A stretch of 64,000 nt of DNA from NCBI GenBank assembly GCA_030123625.1, contig CP126121.1:515001-579000 (forward strand), given 5' to 3'. This DNA comes from Nitrospira sp. Lineage in GTDB: Bacteria; Nitrospirota; Nitrospiria; Nitrospirales; Nitrospiraceae. The notes under the pieces are model-generated. The model had not been told where the DNA came from and made no database searches. It saw nothing but the letters and a program-made list of their open reading frames with translations. The translations under genes were made by a program, and so were the position numbers. Below, in pieces: positions 43,678 to 52,207 of the stretch (its first letter is position 1; every line of letters starts with the position of its first letter).

Positions 43678-43796
43678 ATATTCATGAATATGTAGACCGG
43701 CCAAGCCTGAAACGGAACCATGTACAAGGACACAACGGCTGAGGAATACGGTATGCAGGCAATGGAGGACGGAGAGCGATCAACGGCGGATGTCGT

Positions 43797-44435
43797 ATGG
43801 AAGCCTTCAAGAATCGACGAGAAGCAGGGCAGAGACTGGCCCGCCGGCTTGAACAGTACGCCGGACGGGAAGATCTCCTTGTGCTGGCACTTCCCCGTGG
43901 CGGAGTGCCGGTCGCGTATGAAATTGCCCGGAGCCTGCGGGCGCCCCTCGACGTCCTCGTCGTCCGAAAACTCGGCGTTCCTGGACATGAGGAATTGGCG
44001 ATGGGTGCCATTGCCGGTGGAGGCATCCGCGTCCTGCATGATGCGGTGATCCATGCCGCCGGGTTGCCACCCGCCGTCGTCGATCAAGTGACGCACGATG
44101 AAGAGCGCGAACTGCTCAGACGGGAGGAGGTCTATCGCGGCTCTCGTCCCGCTCTTCCTGTCGAGAACCATGTGATCATCTTGGTCGATGATGGACTGGC
44201 GACCGGATCCACGATGCGGGCCGCCATCGCGGCGATACGCCGACGCCGACCCGCCTCTATTATCGTGGCGGTTCCTGTCGCTGCTCCGGAGATCTGTGAG
44301 GAGCTTCGCGACGAGGCGGACGAAGTCTATTGCGACATGACTCCGGCTGCCTTTTTCGGCGTGGGTCAATGGTATGAGGACTTTTCACAGACGACGGACG
44401 AAGAAGTGCGGAGTCTCCTGGAACAAGCATTCTAG
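43797..44435 (+). CDS. Phosphoribosyltransferase-domain protein
   Basis: 212 residues. Type I phosphoribosyltransferase fold with the PRPP loop [20 protein letters not shown] and upstream LVLALPRGGVPVAYEIA, plus the subfamily text [20 protein letters not shown] and WYEDFSQTTDEEVRSLLEQ. Proteins of this group often occur fused or adjacent to dienelactone-hydrolase-like proteins; a broken copy of just that type lies at 58806-59876. Substrate unknown. The start lacks a good ribosome site. Confidence 0.8.
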   Translation: MEAFKNRREAGQRLARRLEQYAGREDLLVLALPRGGVPVAYEIARSLRAPLDVLVVRKLGVPGHEELAMGAIAGGGIRVLHDAVIHAAGLPPAVVDQVTHDEERELLRREEVYRGSRPALPVENHVIILVDDGLATGSTMRAAIAAIRRRRPASIIVAVPVAAPEICEELRDEADEVYCDMTPAAFFGVGQWYEDFSQTTDEEVRSLLEQAF

Positions 44436-44619
44436 TTCGCCGGGGACAGCCCGCATGATTCATGAACGCTTACTGCAACCGCCGATACGCCGCTGAGACA
44501 AGCCGTCATGCGGCATGTCGGCGGGCGGCTCGCCTCTTAGACGCATATACCGCATCGACGCGGTATCCGAGTGACGACCGACGGCCATCTGAGTTGCTCA
44601 GAGCGCGCCGCTCGCTGCC

Positions 44620-45549
44620 TCACGCGGCTTTCGATTTCAGGTATCGTGTCGTTAAAGACTCGGCTTCAATATAAATCTGAGTAATGTCCGGATATTGTCG
44701 CCTGATCTGTTTTTCCATCCGATCAACCGCCTCGGTGACCTCTGCGGCCGAAAGACCGGCATGAAACTGTACGTCGAGAGCCAGGAGGATTTCGTGCGGT
44801 CCGAAGTACATCGTCAAAGGAGGCTTCGTCAACTCGACCGCCGGATCGGCTTTTGCGATCATCTGAATTCCATCGAGCATCTGTCGGTCCACCCCCTCGC
44901 CGATCAAGAGTCCTTTACTTTGCGAGGCCAGGAACACCGCCACACAAGCCAACAATACTCCGATGGCCATTGAGGCGCCTCCGTCGAAGTAAGGATTGTG
45001 CAACCGGCTTGCGAGCACAATTCCCAGCAAGGCGATCACGATGCCGAGGAGAGCGACGGAATCTTCCAACAGGACGGTATACGTCGTCGGATCCTTGCTG
45101 GTCTCGATCGCCTGGAACAGTCTCTGCCCGTTTCGCTGACTCCGAAATACCTTCCACGCTACCGACCACGAAACGGCTTCGAAGATGAACGCAACGGCCA
45201 AGACCGCGTAGTTCCATGCTTCGTTCTGAATCGGGCTCGGATGGAGGACATGGAGAATACCCTCGTAGAAAGACATCCCGCCCCCGACGGCAAAAATCAA
45301 AATGGCGACGATCAAGGTCCAGAAGTACAATTCCTTTCCATGCCCGAAGGGATGCGCTTCGTCGGCCGGCCTTTTGCTCATTCGTAGACCGAGCAAGAGG
45401 AGAGCCCCGTTGCCGGTATCGACAAGCGAATGGATTCCCTCCGCCAGCATCGCGGAACTTCCTGTGAGGGCACCGACAAGAAATTTGATCGCCGCGATAC
45501 TCAGATTCCCGGCAATAGCCGCCAGCACCGCCGTTTTGGTTTCGAGCAT
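44620..45549 (-). CDS. Cation diffusion facilitator (CDF) transporter
   Basis: 309 residues with six membrane helices and a cytoplasmic C-terminal domain. Helix 2 has AEGIHSLVDTGNGALLL (HXXXD), the loop HPFGHGKELYF, and helix 5 TVLLEDSVALLGIVI carrying the second acidic site. The C-terminal ferredoxin-like part is present (HEILLALDVQFHAGLSAAEV). Expels divalent metals such as Zn, Fe or Mn in exchange for protons; metal not assigned. Starts 2 bases upstream of the sugar dehydrogenase stop. Confidence 0.85.
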   Translation of the reverse strand: MLETKTAVLAAIAGNLSIAAIKFLVGALTGSSAMLAEGIHSLVDTGNGALLLLGLRMSKRPADEAHPFGHGKELYFWTLIVAILIFAVGGGMSFYEGILHVLHPSPIQNEAWNYAVLAVAFIFEAVSWSVAWKVFRSQRNGQRLFQAIETSKDPTTYTVLLEDSVALLGIVIALLGIVLASRLHNPYFDGGASMAIGVLLACVAVFLASQSKGLLIGEGVDRQMLDGIQMIAKADPAVELTKPPLTMYFGPHEILLALDVQFHAGLSAAEVTEAVDRMEKQIRRQYPDITQIYIEAESLTTRYLKSKAA

Positions 45550-45551
45550 GA

Positions 45552-46685
45552 TTAGGGTTCACTATAGGTGATTCGATAGATCACGCCGGCCGAATCGTCT
45601 GAGACCAGCAGAGCACCATCCGGCATGACAAGGACGTCGGCTGGACGTCCCCATGCCTTTTGGCCTTGAAGCCACCCCTCCGCAAAAACCGAGTATCGCG
45701 TCCGCCCTTGCTCATCCCGTGACACAAGTGTGATCCGATAGCCGATTTTCTCGCTCCGATTCCAAGACCCATGTTCGGCGATAAAAATTTGATTCCGATA
45801 TTCCTGGGGAAACATGGTGCCGGTGTAAAAACGCATGCCCAGGGAAGCGACGTGAGGATCCAGTTCGGCGGCAGGTTCCGTGAATTCCCGGCACGCCTGT
45901 TTGCGGCCGTACTCAGGATCCGCGATCGTTTTCCCATGACAATAGGGATAGCCGAAATGCAGCCCCGGCTTCGTCGCATGGTTGAGTTCGTCCGGCGGTT
46001 GATTGTCACCGAGATAATCCCGACCGTTGTCGGTGAACCATAAGTCGTGGGTGGTCGGGTCCCAATCGAAGCCGACTGTGTTCCGGACCCCACGCGCGAC
46101 GATTTCATATCCGCTCCCATCAGGATTCAGCCTGCCGATGAGCGCATAGCGATCGGGATCAGGTTCGCAGATATTGCAGGGCGCTCCCACCGGCACATAG
46201 AGTTTGTCATCGGGACCGAAGGCGATAAATTTCCATCCATGACTGGTGTCTTTGGGGAAGCGGTCCGCGATGACCGTGGGCGGCGGCACATGTTTCAATC
46301 GTGTATCGATATCGTCGAACCGCAAGATACGGTCGACGGCGGACACATACAGCGAACCCTTCCGATAGGCCACGCCCGCCGGCATATGCAACCCGCGAGC
46401 GATCGTCAGCACTTCGTCGGCGCGCTGATCGCCGTTCTTGTCCAGCACAGCATAGACCTCGCCTTTGTCCCTTGTCCCGACAAAGAGGGTGCCGTCTTGC
46501 CCGAGCGCCATACCCCGCGCATTCGGAACATTGTCCGCATAGACGGCGATGGCAAAGCCGGGAGGAAGTTTGATCGTATCGAGAGGCAGAGGGCCGGCTT
46601 CGGTCCGGTTCCCACAGTGAAACAGCATCAGCGAAGCAGAGATCAGCCCGACGACACGACTCATCACGACATGGTGAGCGCTCAT
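45552..46685 (-). CDS. PQQ-dependent sugar dehydrogenase (sorbosone/glucose dehydrogenase-like)
   Basis: 377 residues. Lipoprotein-type signal LISASLMLFHC, then a six-bladed propeller: LPPGFAIAVYADNVPNARGM, GTLFVGTRDKGEVYAV, HGWKFIAFGPDDKLYVPVGA, GVRNTVGFDWDPTTHDLWFT and DNGRDYLGDNQPPDELN. A late IFIAEHGSWNRSEKIGYR segment is typical. Oxidises aldoses in the periplasm using PQQ. It overlaps the permease gene by 4 bases and is the last gene of the PQQ transcription block, so cofactor and enzyme are made together. Confidence 0.85.
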   Translation of the reverse strand: MSAHHVVMSRVVGLISASLMLFHCGNRTEAGPLPLDTIKLPPGFAIAVYADNVPNARGMALGQDGTLFVGTRDKGEVYAVLDKNGDQRADEVLTIARGLHMPAGVAYRKGSLYVSAVDRILRFDDIDTRLKHVPPPTVIADRFPKDTSHGWKFIAFGPDDKLYVPVGAPCNICEPDPDRYALIGRLNPDGSGYEIVARGVRNTVGFDWDPTTHDLWFTDNGRDYLGDNQPPDELNHATKPGLHFGYPYCHGKTIADPEYGRKQACREFTEPAAELDPHVASLGMRFYTGTMFPQEYRNQIFIAEHGSWNRSEKIGYRITLVSRDEQGRTRYSVFAEGWLQGQKAWGRPADVLVMPDGALLVSDDSAGVIYRITYSEP

Positions 46686-47203
46686 GATGACTTCCTCATG
46701 AATAGGTTAAAGATCCACTGTCCCAACAGCCCCATAATGGGAGGAACCAAGAGAGCGGGCAAACACCGCGCAATGGTCAACCGCCACCCCAGCAGAGGAG
46801 CTTCATACGTGAGTATTCTGAGGGGGCTGACCAAGGTTTTGGCGGTAATCAAAGCGATCAACGCTCCGGGCGGCACTCCGGTTTTCCAGAGACTCGCCGC
46901 CAGGGGAAACAAGAGATAGGGCCCACCGGGAATCACTAAGCCGGCCATCCACCCCACAAAAATCCCACGTGTCGAGGTCTCGGTCCCCAGCCACGCGGTG
47001 ATCTGAGCCGGGGAGATCAGCACATCGACAAACCCGGCAATAAGGAAGCCCAACAGCAATTCGACCCAGACGCTCTCGAATAGCCGGCCGCTCGCATGGA
47101 GCCCCTGCAGCGGCAACGAGCGATCTCTTGTAAACGCGAACACACCGATAGACACGAACAGCACAAGCAACATGATCAGACTGCCGTTCATACGTCGTGT
47201 CAT
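46682..47203 (-). CDS. Permease-like membrane protein (DUF318/YraQ-like)
   Basis: 173 residues with four or five membrane helices: LIMLLVLFVSIGVFAF, VELLLGFLIAGFVDVLISPA, GWMAGLVIPGGPYLLFPLAA and LPALLVPPIMGLLGQWIF. The LLLGFLIAGFVDVLIS and IPGGPY phrases resemble half of a DUF318 permease. It overlaps both pqqE (ATGA) and the sugar dehydrogenase, so it belongs to the PQQ operon. It might move the cofactor or a substrate; that is inference. Confidence 0.6.
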   Translation of the reverse strand: MTRRMNGSLIMLLVLFVSIGVFAFTRDRSLPLQGLHASGRLFESVWVELLLGFLIAGFVDVLISPAQITAWLGTETSTRGIFVGWMAGLVIPGGPYLLFPLAASLWKTGVPPGALIALITAKTLVSPLRILTYEAPLLGWRLTIARCLPALLVPPIMGLLGQWIFNLFMRKSS

Positions 47204-48303
47204 CGTGAAGAACGCCCTTGACCGGTCCGATACTCGAACAGGACAGGGAAGTCGGTCATGCAGCCGGCGTGAACTCTTGCCGACTCAATGCGGTCATGGC
47301 CGGGAGCGAGAGAGCAGGCGGGGTCGGTCATGCCGGCATCTCCGATGACATGGAAGGCTTGGCAGCGACAGCCTCCGAAGTCTTTGGCGCGGCGCTCACA
47401 GGTCCTGCAAGGATCGGGCAGCCAATCCTCGCCGCGGAATCGGTTGAATCCAGCTGAATGATGCCAGATATCCTCGAGCCGGCGCTGCGTGACATGCTCG
47501 AAACGCAATCCCGGTATCGTATGCGCCAGATGGCAAGGCAATGCGAGCCCTTCCGGATTGACCACGATGAACCGGCGCCCCCATCCCTCCATGCAGGATT
47601 TGGGGTACTCGGTGTAATAGTCGGGCATGACAAAGAGCACCTCCATGCTTCCACGAAGGCGTGCTTTGGCCTCAGCCGCAACGGTTCGCGCCCGCTCGAT
47701 TTGCTCCCGAGCAGGCAGAAGCGCGGCGCGATTCTGCAATGCCCATCCAAGATACTGCGCATTCGCCAACTCGAGCCGATCGGCGGAAACGCGTTCAGCC
47801 AGAGCGATGAATTCTTCGATTTCAGAGATATTCTCCCGATGGAGCACGACGTTCATGGTCAATGGAAGGCCCAGCGATGTGACCCAGCGCATGGCGTCGA
47901 GCTTGCGGTTGAACGCCGGCGCTCCGGCGATTCGGTCGGATAGGGACGGTCTCGTACTTTGAATGGATATTTGCACGCTATCCAGTCCCAGTACGCGAAG
48001 TCGGGAGAGCCGTCCGAACGTCAGCGGAATTCCGCTCGTGATGAGGTTCGTATACAGGTCGAGCTTGCGGGCCCCTTCGATAAGCAGTTCCAGATCATTT
48101 CTCAACAACGGCTCGCCTCCTGTGAGGTTGAGTTGAACCACGCCGAGTTCTTCGGCTTCATGAAAGACCCGAAGCCATGTGTCGGTGTCGATCTCATTCC
48201 CATGTTCTGCAGCATCCAACGGATTCGAACAGTAGGGACAGTGAAGCGGACACCGATAGGTGAGTTCGGCGATCAATGTATATGGGCGAAACTCGTTGTT
48301 CAT
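47200..48303 (-). CDS. pqqE: PqqE, PqqA peptide cyclase (radical SAM)
   Basis: 367 residues. Radical SAM motif CPLHCPYC (CX3CX2C), GGEPLLRNDLELLIEGARK, and the SPASM Cys set in the last third (CMEGWGRRFIVVNPEGLALP, PCRTCERRAKDFGGCRCQ). PqqE cross-links Glu and Tyr of PqqA using SAM and PqqD. It overlaps PqqD and the permease by 4 bases each, showing tight coupling. Normal family length. Confidence 0.95.
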   Translation of the reverse strand: MNNEFRPYTLIAELTYRCPLHCPYCSNPLDAAEHGNEIDTDTWLRVFHEAEELGVVQLNLTGGEPLLRNDLELLIEGARKLDLYTNLITSGIPLTFGRLSRLRVLGLDSVQISIQSTRPSLSDRIAGAPAFNRKLDAMRWVTSLGLPLTMNVVLHRENISEIEEFIALAERVSADRLELANAQYLGWALQNRAALLPAREQIERARTVAAEAKARLRGSMEVLFVMPDYYTEYPKSCMEGWGRRFIVVNPEGLALPCHLAHTIPGLRFEHVTQRRLEDIWHHSAGFNRFRGEDWLPDPCRTCERRAKDFGGCRCQAFHVIGDAGMTDPACSLAPGHDRIESARVHAGCMTDFPVLFEYRTGQGRSSR

Positions 48304-48581
48304 GACATACCTTGAAGCAGGCCGCGGTCGGAAAGGACATCAAGAAACCCAGACACCTGCCGCTTGATCTCGTCAGGCGACACGTCATCATAGGCTCGGG
48401 TCAATTGCTCCACCATGTCATCGACCGTCCATTCACCCGTGCAAAGACGCGCGATGGCTGTGGCGGTATGGTTCAGCTCAAGCCCCGTTTCGGGGTACAA
48501 GAGCAGGTGGCGGCCGGTACGCCGATCGAACCGAAGGCGGGCTTTCGGACTAAGCCGAGGCCTGACTGTGGTGAGAGTCAT
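48300..48581 (-). CDS. pqqD: PqqD, peptide chaperone
   Basis: 93 residues, typical size. RRTGRHLLLYPETGLELNHT, IARLCTGEWTVDDMVEQL and VSGFLDVLSDRGLL match PqqD. It binds PqqA and delivers it to PqqE. Its start lies inside the end of pqqC (32-base overlap) and its stop overlaps pqqE. Confidence 0.93.
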   Translation of the reverse strand: MTLTTVRPRLSPKARLRFDRRTGRHLLLYPETGLELNHTATAIARLCTGEWTVDDMVEQLTRAYDDVSPDEIKRQVSGFLDVLSDRGLLQGMS

Positions 48582-49317
48582 GAGCAGTCTGCTGTCGTCC
48601 TGATCCCGTTTCGATATACGCCATAGAAAGGTGATCGAGCATGGCCCACAGAATATCGGCCTTTTTGACCAAGGCCCTCACACATTTTTCTTGAAGAGCA
48701 TAGGTGGTCGCGTGCCGAACCACGAATTCGACGGCCTGATTCGAATCGAGCGTTGCACGAGAGATGCGCAGCTGAAAATACTCCAGAGACTCCGGGCGCA
48801 CCCAGGGATAATGTTGTTTCCACGCTTCGAGGCGCCGCGCCATGAGGGAAGGCGCAAACAATTCCGTGAGCGAGGAGGCCACGGCCTCCAGCAGCGGAGC
48901 CTCGCGGACGAACCGGACATATTCATCACACGCGAGCCTGACTCCCGGAAGTACGTATCGACAACTCCTCACTTCGTCGGCGTCGAGCCCCACGCCTCGT
49001 GCCAACTCAACCCATAGTGCGAGTCCCCCTTCTCCTTCCTGTTCGCCGTCATGGTCCCGGACGCGGCGGAGCCACATCCGCCGGAAAGTCGGGTCCTCGG
49101 ATTTCGCAACAATGAGGGCATCCTTGATGGGAATTCGCGTTTGATAGTAATAGCGGTTCAGTACCCACTGTCGGAGCTGAGTTGCCGTCAATTTCCCGTC
49201 GTGCATCAGCTCATGGAACGGGTGCCGGTCATGGTAACGACGAGAACCTTCCCGCTTGAGCCATTCAAGAAAGGCATCCTTTGAAAGCCGATCACGAGAG
49301 GGGTCTTCCTTCATCAT
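48550..49317 (-). CDS. pqqC: PqqC, final oxidase of PQQ synthesis
   Basis: 255 residues from ATG 49317; 49314 is the adjacent alternative. All-helical PqqC text: YHDRHPFHELMHDGKLTATQ, LRQWVLNRYYYQTRIPIKDA, RVRDHDGEQEGEGGLALW, and VRHATTYALQEKCVRALVKK. The enzyme carries out the eight-electron ring-closing oxidation with O2, cofactor-free. The start overlaps the pqqB stop (ATGATGA), so translation is coupled. The C-terminus is slightly extended. Confidence 0.95.
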   Translation of the reverse strand: MMKEDPSRDRLSKDAFLEWLKREGSRRYHDRHPFHELMHDGKLTATQLRQWVLNRYYYQTRIPIKDALIVAKSEDPTFRRMWLRRVRDHDGEQEGEGGLALWVELARGVGLDADEVRSCRYVLPGVRLACDEYVRFVREAPLLEAVASSLTELFAPSLMARRLEAWKQHYPWVRPESLEYFQLRISRATLDSNQAVEFVVRHATTYALQEKCVRALVKKADILWAMLDHLSMAYIETGSGRQQTAHDSHHSQASA

Positions 49318-50243
49318 GACAATCGGATCTCCATTCCGTCCCATGCGACCTCCCATCCTGCCGCCTCAACGAGTTTTCGTTCGTGAGAATCCTCTCTTAA
49401 CATCGGATTGGTGTTATTGATGTGGATGAACACACGACGAAGAGCGGTAATCTTCGAAAGCATCGAAAGGCTTCCCTCCGGTCCCCCGACGGGCCGATGC
49501 GCGAGATCTTCCGCCGATTTCTCAAGGAAGCCCGGCGCGGACAGTTCATCGCTCGACCAAAACGTCCCGTCGAACATGACGCAATCGGCTCCTTCGAGCG
49601 CGTTGAGTACCGAGGACGTGATCCGGCCGACGGCGGGGAAATAGGCCAACACTCTCCCACTGGTCGAGTGGCGAAACCGAAGTCCCACATTCAGGTCCGC
49701 CTCACCGGCTGAAACAAGCCCTTCCAAATGGATCGGAGGTTTGCCCGGAACGGCCACGGCCGTCACCGTCAGCTCCGACGGTCTTCCATCCGCATGCAAC
49801 ACCGGTTCTTCAACATCGAGCTTCAACGTCCGCCATGTGACCTGTTCGGCGAAACGCTGGAGCGTCCGATACAAGACGTTGCCTTCAGTGAATCCGCGAT
49901 GCACGGAATCGGTCGCATACAGGACGAGCCGTTGATGCTCTCGGAGCGAGAGGAGCCCTAAACAGTGATCCAGATCTCCGTTGGTCAAAAAGATGGCTTG
50001 GATCGGCGTAGAACGGGATCGACGGGGATGGAGGGGGCCGAAGCGTTCGATCTGAGCGCGTATGTCCGGAGAGGCGTTGACGAGAAACCACTTACCATCG
50101 CCCGCGCTGAGACCGACGGACTCCTCTGTCCGAGGGCTTGCGGCGATCAGTCCTTTCCGCACCCCTCCGCAATTCACACAGGCGCAGTTCCACTGTGGGA
50201 ATCCGCCTCCGGCAGCCGACCCTAGAACCCGCAGAATCATCAT
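49314..50243 (-). CDS. pqqB: PqqB, metallo-beta-lactamase-fold protein
   Basis: 309 residues. LGSAAGGGFPQWNCACVNC is the PqqB N-terminal signature with its zinc-type Cys pair; the fold continues with AIFLTNGDLDHCLGLLSLRE, GKPPIHLEGL and RVFIHINNTNPMLRE. PqqB hydroxylates the Glu-Tyr intermediate. A GGAG site lies upstream. It follows pqqA by 14 bases. Confidence 0.95.
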   Translation of the reverse strand: MMILRVLGSAAGGGFPQWNCACVNCGGVRKGLIAASPRTEESVGLSAGDGKWFLVNASPDIRAQIERFGPLHPRRSRSTPIQAIFLTNGDLDHCLGLLSLREHQRLVLYATDSVHRGFTEGNVLYRTLQRFAEQVTWRTLKLDVEEPVLHADGRPSELTVTAVAVPGKPPIHLEGLVSAGEADLNVGLRFRHSTSGRVLAYFPAVGRITSSVLNALEGADCVMFDGTFWSSDELSAPGFLEKSAEDLAHRPVGGPEGSLSMLSKITALRRVFIHINNTNPMLREDSHERKLVEAAGWEVAWDGMEIRLS

Positions 50244-50257
50244 ATCTCCGCCCGTTG

Positions 50258-50395
50258 CTATTCTTGACGAGTGGCGATGATCGGCGTTGCCTTCGATGAT
50301 TCGTTCACGTCGGGGCCGTCTCGGAAATCATCTTGATACGAATTGATCTCGGAGTCCATTTTTACTTCCGCGAATGATGGAGTTTCCCAGTCCAT
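50258..50395 (-). CDS. pqqA: PqqA precursor peptide
   Basis: A 45-codon gene read from the minus strand: MDWETPSFAEVKMDSEINSY, with the cross-linked pair Glu16 and Tyr20 in the EXXXY motif. AAAGGAG lies 8 bases before the ATG, and pqqB starts 14 bases downstream. The core matches PqqA, but 25 residues follow the Tyr (QDDFRDGPDVN and onward), so this precursor is longer than the usual 22-30 residues. Confidence 0.9.
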   Translation of the reverse strand: MDWETPSFAEVKMDSEINSYQDDFRDGPDVNESSKATPIIATRQE

Positions 50396-50437
50396 GTGCC
50401 GACTCCTTTTTTTGGTTATTGGCTGCTTTCTAACCGG

Positions 50438-52207
50438 CTATGGAAGCGCGAATACAAATAAGGCATCTCCGCGAGGCGAACCGATTAAGTCGGGTGAAAA
50501 CCCCTTCATCCATCCGCCCCATCCAGCCGGCACCGCGACATATTGTTTCCCTTTGACGCTGTAGGTCATCGGACTGCTGTGAATGCCGCTGCCGGTTTGA
50601 AATTGCCACAGCAATTTGCCGGTACCGGCATCGAATCCATTGAATTCGCCCGTCGGCTGACCGGCGAACAAAACATCACCCGCCGTCACCAAGAGCGAAC
50701 TCACCATCGGTTTGTGATAGTTCCACGTCCAGACCTCTTTGCCCGTGAGATCGTAGGCTTTGACGTGGCCGGCCTGAGCCTGCCCCATGACGCTCGCCTC
50801 GCCGCCCCAATAGGGTAAGCCCTCGCGGAATTCGGCCGGTTTGAGTGTGAAGGTTGCGCAGGCGTCAATAACGGGGGTGTACAACAGTTTCGTTCGAGGA
50901 CTGTAGGCTGCATGCACCCATTCCTTTCCTCCGGCCGGGCCTGGACAAATGACCGTGCCTTCAGGAGTCGGCGTCTTTCGTACGGTCACCCGTCCCTTTT
51001 CATCAATCCTCCCCCAGGTGACTGCGACAAACGGAGTCGCGCTCATCAGTGCGCCGGTGGTCCGATCAAGAATGAACAGATGGCCGTTGCGATCGAAATG
51101 CGCCAGCAGCTTTTTGCCGCCTTCATCGACGAGGATATTCTCGTTCACCCCCGAATAATCCCAGACATCGTGCGGAGTCCACTGGTAATGCCACTTTAAG
51201 GAGCCGTCGTCCGGATTGAGCGCCAATACCGAATCGGTATACCAGTTGTCGCCCGGTCTGACGCTTCCATCAAAATCAGGACCGGGGTTGCTCGTGCCCC
51301 AGTACAATATGTCCGCCTCCGGATCATAGGTCCCTGTGACCCAGGCAGTGCCGCCGCCTCGTTCCCAGGCTTGACTTTCTTTCGGCCAGGTATGCGATCC
51401 CGGTTCGCCCGGCTTCGGCACATTGTAGCGGCGCCATATCCGCCTTCCACTATGGAGATCGAAGGCATCGATATGGCCTCTGACTCCGAATTCGGCGCCT
51501 GAGTTGCCGACGATGACGAGGTTTTTCACGATAAGGGGAGCCATTGTGGCACTTTCTCCGGCTCGAATATCGACGAAGGGTCTGCTCCATAACGATTTCC
51601 CCGAGGTCGCATCAAGGGCGACGAGATATCCGTTTTGCGATGCAAAAAATACTTTACCGCGGGCGACCGCGACGCCTCGATTCACATTTCCGCAGCAAAG
51701 AGGCGTATCCAGCGGAATTTCATGTTTGTATCGCCATAGTTCTTGTCCGGTCTCCGCATCGAGCGCCCACACATAGCCGTCCCACCCCGACAGGAACATG
51801 ACCCCGTCCACCACGAGCGGCGACGATTCAAAGGCATACGTGGCGGGATTGGCAGTCAGCCCGATTTGTCCGGATTGAAACACCCATGCCGGCCGCAGGC
51901 CTGTGACGTTCTCCCGCGTAATCTGGTTCAGCGGGCTATAACGCCAGCCATCATAGGCTCCATAATAGGTGAGCCAATTGTGAGGCTCCGAGCGCGCGCC
52001 GGCGATGCGCGCGGAGGTCACATCATGGGCAACGGGCGGGGCGGAGCCTTTCGCGTTGCTGAGAGAACCGAGAGGCCGACTGCCATCGGCCATCGGATAA
52101 TCCTGACGTGATGCTCCGCATGAAACCGTGAGGAAAAGACATGTTGCCGCTATGACGAATGTGGTCATGCAATCGATGTCGCGTGATGTCATCAGTATGC
52201 GCCTCAT
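50438..52207 (-). CDS. PQQ-dependent alcohol dehydrogenase (Ca-type), lipoprotein
   Basis: 589 residues. A lipoprotein-like signal (AATCLFLTVSC) precedes an eight-bladed propeller with repeated tryptophan-docking sequences such as DAETGQELWRYKHEIPLDT and DATSGKSLWSRPF. The vicinal disulfide Cys171-Cys172 (PLCCGNVNRG) and catalytic Asp350 in TPHDVWDYSGVNEN are present. Position 352 is Ser, whereas lanthanide-dependent XoxF enzymes have Asp there, so calcium is expected. No cytochrome c domain is fused. The ATG overlaps the cupredoxin stop (TAATG). Oxidises alcohols or aldehydes in the periplasm; substrate unknown. Confidence 0.9.
   Translation of the reverse strand: MRRILMTSRDIDCMTTFVIAATCLFLTVSCGASRQDYPMADGSRPLGSLSNAKGSAPPVAHDVTSARIAGARSEPHNWLTYYGAYDGWRYSPLNQITRENVTGLRPAWVFQSGQIGLTANPATYAFESSPLVVDGVMFLSGWDGYVWALDAETGQELWRYKHEIPLDTPLCCGNVNRGVAVARGKVFFASQNGYLVALDATSGKSLWSRPFVDIRAGESATMAPLIVKNLVIVGNSGAEFGVRGHIDAFDLHSGRRIWRRYNVPKPGEPGSHTWPKESQAWERGGGTAWVTGTYDPEADILYWGTSNPGPDFDGSVRPGDNWYTDSVLALNPDDGSLKWHYQWTPHDVWDYSGVNENILVDEGGKKLLAHFDRNGHLFILDRTTGALMSATPFVAVTWGRIDEKGRVTVRKTPTPEGTVICPGPAGGKEWVHAAYSPRTKLLYTPVIDACATFTLKPAEFREGLPYWGGEASVMGQAQAGHVKAYDLTGKEVWTWNYHKPMVSSLLVTAGDVLFAGQPTGEFNGFDAGTGKLLWQFQTGSGIHSSPMTYSVKGKQYVAVPAGWGGWMKGFSPDLIGSPRGDALFVFALP

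Noticed and set aside
50438-52207. XoxF-type lanthanide methanol dehydrogenase
   Set aside because: The diagnostic second Asp is replaced by Ser.
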